Part shown: piece after piece, positions 21,067-28,331 of the stretch
How positions within the stretch are numbered: position 1 is the first letter of the stretch
Layout: every line of letters begins with the position of its first letter
Assembly (NCBI GenBank): GCA_020650975.1
Contig: JAIPMN010020308.1
Location: forward strand, 1-28,331
Origin: Apostichopus californicus
Taxonomy: Eukaryota; Echinodermata; Holothuroidea; Aspidochirotida; Stichopodidae
DNA length: 28,331 bases
Reading direction: 5' to 3'
Program-made: the position numbers and the translations under genes
The notes under the pieces: generated by a model
What the model saw: only the letters and a program-made list of their open reading frames with translations
Told to the model about the DNA's origin: nothing
The model's database searches: none

Positions 21067-23722
21067 AGTATTAATGAAGAATAACTAAAGAACTCTAATA
21101 TCCCTATTTCAATGAACCCTTCATATACCCTCCAGGATCAGACCTATGAACAAAAAAGAAAAACGAATCAACCTGCTGTACTGTACATTGCTTTCAATGG
21201 ATAATTGACTATATATTGTCTGTAGCATTTCATAACATCTTGTATTGAAACTGAAAATTCCCACTATCGGTTAAACTTGTGTACAGTAGTTTGTGCATCT
21301 TAAAGACGATTACCTGGCTGGGTATTCAATGACATATTAGGCCTAAGAGGTGTAGACTCGTGATCAACTTTTCCAAAACGGACCAGTTTAAGTTACTTTT
21401 AAAGGATAAACATTTTATTACACCTCTCATCAACAAAAGTAAACTCTCATGTACCATATTAGGCATATACATATAGGCTACTCAGCTACCTCCTAGTCCT
21501 TGAACTTCTTTGTTGTTGGCATTTGGAGTTTCATAAGAACCATGCAGAACATGTAAATGGAAAATAATGATGGAATTATCGAAAGAAAGGTGTTAACTGT
21601 ACCTTCAGATGGACGTTACAAAAAATTCCTATGGGTAGGCGTAAGATTAGGCAATTACTAAGTCCTTACGGGTAACTTAGGCTAGGGCTACAATACTCAG
21701 TAGGATAACGTAAAGTCGTAAGGTCTAACAAGTAGGCCCTAGGCCTAACATGATACAGTAACTAAGTTCGAGGCTAACATCATTCGCTATTTCACCTGCA
21801 AACACTGTTTCACTCGAATATTTTCGGTCAGATGATAGCGATCAATGGCATATCGGTTATCATATTCAGCATGATTTATGAATACATTAGCGCAACACAA
21901 ATTGTTTACAAAGTGTGTAGGACTAACGATAGTGTATTGCCACCATAGAAATGGATTTCTTCGATTGTCAGCTAACTGTAATTTAGTGCAAAGTGTAAAA
22001 ATTGTATACAAAGGTACATGGGTAGTTAGCTTTTAAATTTGGTCCCACATATTTGATCGCCCACTAAAAGGTAGAGTAAATATAATTTCATAAACTTTTA
22101 ACAATTACTTGCATCATTTGGGACTAAAATCTATCAAACTACATATTAAAAACTAATAACATATTTTAAAAAATACATCATATACCATTACATAGTTTAA
22201 ATTTAAATTTCAGTTCTCATTATTCGAATTAAAATGTTATTGTCGACAATAATTTAATGGTTCAACCCTGTTTAGATGGCGGATAGGTGGCGCTATTTGT
22301 CTTCTAATTGACAGGATATCAACAGTAATTGTCAACATACGAAGAATTGCGCAAGATAATGTAATCTTGATTTTCTGCAGAAACCCAGGTACCTGAATCT
22401 TGGGTCGGCCTTACCCGAGAATCCTCATAAGATTTCCTCGTTATGAAACACTGCACATGATATCTCAGGTGAGGTAATTGCTTAAAAGTTATAGTTTTAG
22501 GCCTAACCTGCTACCTATAACCTGCTGCAGTGCTACCTATAACCTGCTGCAGTGCTACCTATAACCTGCTACAGTGCTAGTAGTAGTAGCACTACATTGT
22601 AGTACTAGTAGCACTGACCAACGTTAGGCATATGCCTGCAGCGGCATAGCGTAGGCCAGTGCAAGCTAACCCTATACGTTTAAGTTAAGTCGTTCTCAAA
22701 AAGCTCGGTGTGTGTGAGTTGCAGGGTATTCTGTAGTTGCTCCCAGTAAGGAGTGTACAGTATATTGCTCCCTAAACCTAAGTTACACCTCAGACCTAAC
22801 TTAATTGTTATAAAGGCCAAACACTAAAGTAAGGACTAACTAAGGTGTATGACTATGAAGTATGAGCCTAAGCATAACCTTGGCTATGCCTAATATACTA
22901 CAGTAATATATGCTAGATCTCATACTTTGGCCTACACTTAATTACATCAGTATCTGCATGGGAACTAATTGAAGAACTAACATTGGCATAGGCTAGGCCC
23001 TATGTAGGTTGGCCAACTTGTTACCATGGTTAGCATGATTTGAATTCTTAATATTATTAGAGCCTGAGACTAGAACTTGAAGGTGAAACAGATTTTGTAT
23101 CAATTGTTAGTATTGTACCTAATATAACATTAACAGAATGAGTTCAATGTTCAGCATCAACTAGTACAAGGACAAATAGAACCACTCATGGTATGAGTTA
23201 CATAAGTTTGCCTAAACAAGTTCCTATGCTACTGTTATTTTGTTTTAGTACAAATTGTTAATGATGAGTACAAAAACAGGTATCTATGCAACAATTCAAG
23301 TAAGAGGACAGACACATTAACAGTCTAGTCCAGATTATCCAAGACGAGAACAATCCTGGCCAACAAACCTGTATCCATAGACAATAAATGCGATTCTCTA
23401 TATGGACTCAACAAAGACAGCCCTTACCTATAGCCTTCTTATTAGTATACCAGTCCAAGTGATAAGCCTTGCTGTATAGGCCTACTGTACATGCGTGCTA
23501 GTTTTAATAATGGATACTTAGTTGCATACAGCCAATTTCTGGTGTACGGTTGGGATACCTTTTAATGGTTAGTAGTCAGAAATAGCCTTATAGACTTCAA
23601 CCTAAGCTATGATGGTGTAAAAGTTAATCTGCTGTACCATTAATTTGATATGTACATTAGGTCTGTTGTCTGTGCCTTATTGAATCTCATTTTGATTATG
23701 TTTTCAATCTTGATTGTTTCAG
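21067..23722. promoter_or_regulatory. Divergent region between haspin and the LRR gene (promoters and 5' UTRs)
   Basis: The two start codons face away from each other across about 2.65 kb, so both promoters are expected here. Visible candidates are a YY1-like GATGGCGG at 22275-22282, a donor-like CTCAG|GTGAGG at 22468-22469 on the + strand that could end a non-coding first exon of the LRR gene, and a 22-bp repeat at 22511-22576. The intron acceptor just before the LRR start (ends 23722) implies a non-coding exon upstream. No TATA box can be assigned. Confidence 0.5.
22511..22576. repeat. Three tandem copies of a 22-bp unit
   Basis: CTACCTATAACCTGCTGCAG followed by TG occurs at 22511-22532 and 22533-22554, with one mismatch in the third copy at 22555-22576. 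The array runs into an imperfect palindrome of TAGTAG/CTACTA words (to about 22617). Confidence 0.9.
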
Positions 23723-23887
23723 TCATGCCAAAAACTAAAGGGATCCAGACGCTGTACAACAGCTGTATACATAACATTGCCAACAACATTAATTACTGGA
23801 CAGAACACTATGAGAAACATGTTTTGAAGAGAAGTCCACAGGAGAGGAGGAAAATTCTATTTTTTCTGGGACCATTTGATGAATTAA
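23723..23887 (+). CDS. LRR gene first coding exon
   Basis: The acceptor TGATTGTTTCAG ends at 23722, ATG starts at 23725, and the donor is GTAAGA at 23888. There are 54 codons plus one base (phase 1). The donor overlaps the open frame, which continues into the intron for some 60 bases. Confidence 0.8.
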
Positions 23888-26665
23888 GTAAGAATTCAGC
23901 CTTTAACAGTACATTCATGTTTCATGTGTTGATGAAATCCTTGCTTTGATAAATTACTATGTTGCTGAAGTGATTATTGTAATGTTTGATAAATTGCTCA
24001 CTATTTAAAGTAAGTAACTGTTGTGAATCTGAACATGAAAAGAGGAAAAAAATTGAAAAGTTTTTTTGATTGATATTAATCCTACATATCAGTTTTGAGT
24101 TTTAAAAATACCAAACCATCTACATCATGTCTATAGAGGAGATGTGTTCCGAGTATCAAGTCACATACTGTACCGTACAGTACAGCATGGGTTGTATAGC
24201 ATAGTGTGCGGTAGGTTATTAATAAGCAGAATGGTGTAGGATCATCTGTTGTAAAAGTGTCTTTCACACATAAGATCTTATTCCAATTGTTTCAGATTTT
24301 AAAGGACAAATCAAGCACAAACTTATGAAAGGAAAGTTAAACTTTCGAAGTGAATACTTTCTTTACTATCTAATCCTGCGGTATGAAGGGGCAACAATAT
24401 ATCACTTCGGACAACATTATATAGAGTCTAGGAACGAGATATTGAGATAGTGTTTTCACTCTAGACAACAAATGTGGAATATTTTGTCCTTTCTCGCAAG
24501 TGTCACATTGTTGTTTATACTGGAGTGTCCCTATTAGTAGGGATGAGACTCTCATTGTAAAACATATAATGGCAAGAACATCTTACATGTCAAAACTATG
24601 GCCTCAAAATTGTGCAGTATAACTGTGCTTAAAATTACTGACCAATCAATGATTCCCATGCATTGAAGGGTGGGGGGGGGAGGGGGTGGGGTTAAATTAA
24701 CAATAACATGACTCAGTGAAGGTAAGTGATCCGTTGATGGCAGTAATATGCTTGTTCACATTTGATTGGCCATTATTTGACCTTGTTACACATTTTTTGG
24801 GAACACCAATGACCTTTGAACCAGCGTTCCGCAACATTTTTTGGCTACGGCTCAGTCAAAATTTTGTCAATCGGCTGTGACCCATTTATCAGATCTCCCT
24901 TGAGCATTTACAATGCCACCAGGCCAGAGGTGCCAGTGCAACCCTGAGGTTAGCACACAGGACTACCACCAACCCATCGAAAATCCTCTGTGGCCAGTAG
25001 TTTGTGGACCATCGCTTTAAACTATTCAGAATGATTTGCCTGTTTATCCTCATGCCATTACCTTTCACATCACTGACTCTGTTCTCTTCACTTTCTTTAC
25101 AACCATTTCGATGTTATCAATTTGCAGATTCACTCATAGTCAATGAACTGATAGAGTCACTTATGTTCAAGAAGAGGTTAACCTTCCCAGCCCTCCAACT
25201 GCTAATCAACAGTGGATCCATCACCAAGCTGAACCTAGAAGGAGCCGCAAAGTTGGTCAATGATGCAATTGTGACGTCTGTTGCCAAGCAATGCTCTGTA
25301 AGTGTAAACATAATGGAAGACAGAGACTTATTTGAAAGAAATTTGTTAATTTTTTTTCCTACAAATTTTTGCAACTGTCTTTATTGATATGCACTTTTTT
25401 ACTTAAATTCATAATAAGTTTCGATGTATGTGATACATAATACATTACATCGATTTGCTTGTTATTTCTCTTTCAAAATTCTCTCTCCATTGTAGAATTT
25501 GAAGTTTCTGAACCTGAGTCGATGCAAGAGGATATCAGCCGCTGCTCTTACTAATCTTTCGAGCAAATTGCCACTCGCCTTGTCGCTGAACTTCTCTTGG
25601 ACCGCCATCAACACTAGTGCTTTGTGCAATATCATCAGGACTTGCAAAAGATTGTTAGAATTAGTACTAAAAGACTGTAAGATCAGCAATGAAACTTTAC
25701 ACGAGATTAATACAAAGGCTATAAACGGCGACTTTTTGAAAATGAAGGTGATAGATTTATCAGATAACGACGGCATCACGGAGATCGGATTAGGAAATTT
25801 ACTCGCTTGCATGCCACATCTCGAAGATGTGAGACATCATCTCCTCTTTAAGGCAATATCCGAGCAGGAGTGGATTCTGCCATCTTCGAATAATAATTAT
25901 TACTTACTCAGAACCCTGTCCTGTTTAGATGCAGATATGTTAGGCGACGGTGATATGGAAACCATCACAGATAGGTGTCCGAATCTGTACCGACTTGAGG
26001 TGAGATTGACGGTTCATCTGTCCTCCGTTGGACTTCACCAATTGTCCAGTCTGGAAACACTCGGCGAACTCGTACTGGATGGGAACGACCATGCAGGAGA
26101 CTTTGCCTCGTACAGGTCAAAGGTCAGAACTCCTTTGGAAGCATGTGGACAAGGTTTAGTTACCTTGATCATAGAGAACATGAAAGAGTTAGACCTTCTG
26201 GAAGTTCTGAGTTTCTGTCCAAAACTTAAGAACCTAACAGTGCTTCAGCACGGTCAGCCGGGGAATTTCTGCAACGGGGCTACCACTCCGAAATGCGTAA
26301 ATCTTTCCAGGCTTTGCATATGGAGCAGACTGCGGGACAATTCATTGACGGCCAAGGCCCTCGAGAGCATCCTCTCGTCAGCGGTGGGACTTGAGAATCT
26401 TGAGCTCTTTCAAGTCGATAATTTGACCGATTCCGTCCTGGAGAGGGTCTTGGCGGTTCACTCCATGGAGAAGCTATCATGGCTTCACCTGCAAGAATGT
26501 AATCACATCAAAGGTGAGGCTTTGTCTTCTCTGGTCCTGGACGACAACAACTTGCTTCAAAAAGTAACCTTAATGAACAATTGGCTGGTAAATCGAGCAG
26601 ATTATGAGGTTTGGAAACGGACAGCCGCAGACTCAAATCTTGATGTGCAGATAGAGTGGCAATAA
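23725..26665 (+). CDS. Leucine-rich-repeat protein, RNI/AMN1-like (four coding exons)
   Basis: Coding exons 23725-23887, 24296-24349, 25128-25297 and 25496-26665 join in phases 1, 1 and 0 to give 518 residues. The N-terminal part (1 to about 73) opens MPKTKGIQTLYNSCIHNIAN and is helical and basic. From about 85 on, LRRs of the Cys-containing RNI type are visible: ITKLNLEGAAKL, LKFLNLSRCKRIS, LLELVLKDCKIS, MKVIDLSDNDGIT, LENLELFQVDNLT and LSWLHLQECNHIK. This repeat type is found in F-box/LRR proteins, AMN1 and ZYG11-like ubiquitin-ligase adaptors. The N-terminus looks more like the short helical leader of such adaptors than an F-box, but I cannot assign a family. No signal peptide is expected: the hydrophobic stretch in the open frame before Met (23650-23724) is best read as intron. 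The start is chosen because GTTTCAG ends two bases before the ATG context. The stop is TAA at 26663-26665. It is transcribed divergently from haspin. Confidence 0.85.
24296..24349 (+). CDS. LRR gene second coding exon (54 bases)
   Basis: The acceptor is CAATTGTTTCAG and the donor GTGAAT. It encodes FKGQIKHKLMKGKLNFR. The donor was chosen because it is the one keeping phase 1 into the next exon; a competing GTATGA at 24381 does not. This is the weakest exon of the gene. Confidence 0.65.
24350..25127 (+). other. LRR gene second intron
   Basis: The intron contains a G-rich stretch (24667-24690) and a probable transposon remnant (24822-25017). No coding exon is seen. Confidence 0.65.
24822..25017. 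mobile_element. Possible hAT-like MITE remnant
   Basis: The left end CAGCGTTCCGCAACAT and the right end read on the other strand, AAGCGATGGTCCACAAAC, resemble each other and the CAGNGNTTCCCAA type of hAT termini. Internal text (CGGCTGTGACCC) is reminiscent of such elements. The match is imperfect and I could not see an 8-bp target duplication, so this is tentative. Confidence 0.3.
25128..25297 (+). CDS. LRR gene third coding exon
   Basis: The acceptor is CAATTTGCAG and the donor GTAAGT. It encodes SLIVNELIESLMFKKRLTFP and the first LRR (ITKLNLEGAAKLVND). It is in phase 1 at the start and phase 0 at the end. Confidence 0.88.
25496..26665 (+). CDS. LRR gene last coding exon
   Basis: The acceptor is CATTGTAG. 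The exon has 389 codons and TAA, and carries most of the LRRs as well as the C-terminal SNLDVQIEWQ. It is much richer in GC than its surroundings. Its 3' end has been duplicated downstream. Confidence 0.92.
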   Translation, partial: NLKFLNLSRCKRISAAALTNLSSKLPLALSLNFSWTAINTSALCNIIRTCKRLLELVLKDCKISNETLHEINTKAINGDFLKMKVIDLSDNDGITEIGLGNLLACMPHLEDVRHHLLFKAISEQEWILPSSNNNYYLLRTLSCLDADMLGDGDMETITDRCPNLYRLEVRLTVHLSSVGLHQLSSLETLGELVLDGNDHAGDFASYRSKVRTPLEACGQGLVTLIIENMKELDLLEVLSFCPKLKNLTVLQHGQPGNFCNGATTPKCVNLSRLCIWSRLRDNSLTAKALESILSSAVGLENLELFQVDNLTDSVLERVLAVHSMEKLSWLHLQECNHIKGEALSSLVLDDNNLLQKVTLMNNWLVNRADYEVWKRTAADSNLDVQIEWQ

Positions 26666-27155
26666 TGCAGTGGTGGTATCACGTAAAGACAGTATATGAT
26701 GGAGGGTTGGTTTGGTGGGGGGGGGCTAGGGGTGTCATGGGCTTCTTCTCTGGTTCTCTATGGCAGCTCCAAGCAATAAAATATAACCTAGATGAACAAT
26801 GGGCAAATCAATCTGGCATATTATAAACTTGGAAATGGATAGCTGCATATTCAAATCTTGATGTGCAAGTAGAATGGTATTAGTGCACTGGTGGTTTGGT
26901 GTAAATACAGTATAGGATGGAGGGATTGGGGGGGGGGCAGGGGATTCTTCTCTGGTTCATGATGGCAACCCAAATCTTGATGTGCAAATAGAGTGGCAAT
27001 AGTGTAGTGGTGGTACTGTTTAAGGACAGAAGACGATGCAGGGAAGGTGGAGGGGGATTGGAGGGGTGGGGAGGTTCTTCTGTGGTGCTCGATGGCAACG
27101 CGCTAAAAAAAATAAACCTTAATGAACAATGTTATGAGATCTGGAAACGTTGTTA
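26564..27155 (+). repeat. Decayed tandem copies of the LRR gene 3' end
   Basis: The last ~100 coding bases plus ~100 bases of 3' UTR form a unit seen first at 26564-26770, again at about 26783-26971 (period about 219), again without its first part at about 26970-27102, and as a fragment at about 27111-27155. Shared words in order are AACCTTAATGAACAAT, TGGAAACGGA, TCAAATCTTGATGTGCA, GAGTGGCAAT(A/A/G), GCAGTGGTGG, a GGAGGG/G-run block, TTCTTCTCTGGTTC and ATGGCA. Copy two has an in-frame TAA before its TGGAAATGG. Confidence 0.85.
26775..26780 (+). terminator. Candidate polyadenylation signal of the LRR gene
   Basis: AATAAA lies 110 bases after the stop, at the junction of the first and second repeat units. 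A second AATAAA occurs at 27111-27116 at the equivalent place in the last unit. Either could be used. Confidence 0.45.
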
Positions 27156-28223
27156 GTCTTTTCAAACATATGTATGAGGTGCATTGGACATTTCTTGAAA
27201 AAGTTCTACTTTTTCATCGTTCCTTGCAAGGAAAACAAGACAAAATTACCAAAACCCAACACATGTTGGCGTGATTAATCAAAGATTATTGTTGCTTGAT
27301 AATTAACCAATGGTGGTTACCGACAGTTATGTGCTCGTCTACGTAGTTTATGGTTTTAGTTTCTTACAGTAGGGTACGGTACGGTATTATGAGATTTCCC
27401 AATGGAGTGTGCTTTTCAATTATGATGCTTTAATAATTTCTTGGGAGAGTTGAAAAGTTACATATGATAAAGATGTATGTAAAACATGACTTGTCATGGT
27501 GTTATGAAGTGGTTTATAAATTCTATTTTTAAGAGATATATATATATCCTTTTCTGAAATGTACTTCAGATATATTAGGCAGCTACTAGACACTCTAAAT
27601 CAAGTTTAAAACTTGACATCACAGATCTACTGGTGCTTGGAATTTCAATTGACATTATTCTTGCCTATTTATCTCTGAAAGAGATGGTATCTGCTAGTAT
27701 TTTTTTATTTTTTCACATTACATTTTGACATAATATCCCCCAGATTCAATTCTCTAAGATGGAATAAGATTTTTCCTTACCTGCTAAATACAGTACCTCT
27801 ATCACATGAGATAAATATTATGGTTGGAGTTGCTTCTCCTTTAAACATATAATCATTGCATGATAAAGAGAGAGCGGAGGGGGAAAAAAGCCATATCACT
27901 TTGTAGAAACTCTGTGGTATGTTGAGGCAATTTAAAAAATTTAATTACATTTATATCCCATATCATGTATGGACTGTAATTAACAAGCAAGGTTCATGTT
28001 TTTATTGCAGAGATTGTCACACTGTACAACTGCTTGTTCATTTTGCTCCAGTTTGGTGGTGTACCGTAATGACCTTTTAAAGCCTTGTATCCTCAAAATA
28101 TTCTTGTCGTGATATCCCTGTACTTGTAGTGACTGACTTGATTGGTAAAAAAAAGTACATACACATTCATCAAAACATGAAGAAAAAAACCACTCAGTGA
28201 CAGGGAGGAATCAAAATATATCT
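27156..28223. other. AT-rich intergenic stretch without recognisable gene
   Basis: I see no credible coding exon. An acceptor-like TTTTTATTGCAG near 28000-28011 is followed by only a short open frame. Small simple repeats (TATATATA near 27540; GTACGGTACGG near 27376) are present. Confidence 0.5.
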
Positions 28224-28331
28224 ATTTATATTTATATTTATATTTATATTTATATTTATATTTATATTTATATTTATATTTATATTTATATTTATATTTA
28301 TATTTATATTTATATTTATATTTATATTTAT
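28224..28331. repeat. (ATTTAT)n hexanucleotide microsatellite, runs off window end
   Basis: The unit ATTTAT/TATATT repeats without visible interruption from about 28224 to the last base, about 18 copies. The true length is unknown. Confidence 0.95.

Noticed and set aside
23650..23724. A 25-residue hydrophobic N-terminal extension of the LRR protein resembling a signal peptide
   Set aside because: It is the translation of a pyrimidine-rich intron end; GTTTCAG lies two bases before the better ATG context, and such tracts always translate to Leu/Ile/Val/Phe.
28012..28070. Possible exon of an LRR paralogue (reads IVTLYNCL, like IQTLYNSC of the LRR gene)
   Set aside because: Similarity covers only about eight residues, the frame then stops, and no donor fits.

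Overview
The window is animal nuclear DNA. Genes are split by spliceosomal GT–AG introns, coding density is low, simple repeats are frequent, and there is a short assembly gap (N at 11194-11203). An invertebrate deuterostome, perhaps an echinoderm, fits the overall look and the presence of a cofactor-independent phosphoglycerate mutase. That placement is an inference; no species can be named from the sequence alone.

Layout. Positions 1 to about 815 are the end of a 41-bp minisatellite. From there to 8631 no exon is recognisable; the stretch holds ancient direct repeats and a G-rich block, and is best read as intron of the next gene. The last two coding exons of a 2,3-bisphosphoglycerate-independent phosphoglycerate mutase (iPGM) lie on the + strand at 8632-8766 and 9928-10067. 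On the - strand, 21066 down to 13980, is a complete ten-exon gene for the mitotic histone H3 kinase haspin (839 codons plus stop by my model). Its first two exons and several short kinase exons had to be read directly, because they are too short or lack an internal Met. All ten exons join with matching phases. On the + strand, 23725-26665, is a four-exon gene for a 518-residue leucine-rich-repeat (LRR) protein of the RNI/AMN1 type. Its last exon is followed by decayed tandem copies of its own 3' end (to about 27155). The window closes in a hexanucleotide microsatellite (28224-28331).

Arrangement. iPGM and haspin are convergent, with 3' ends separated by about 2.4-3.9 kb. Haspin and the LRR gene are divergent, with about 2.65 kb between their start codons. 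There is no sign that the three genes act in one pathway: one is glycolysis, one is centromeric mitotic signalling, and one is an LRR protein of unknown role. I found no CRISPR array, rRNA, convincing tRNA, intact transposon or new multi-gene system. The most informative points are the haspin N-terminal motifs (a KTYGK sequence and a KEN sequence), the tandem decay of the LRR gene's last exon, and iPGM in an animal genome.
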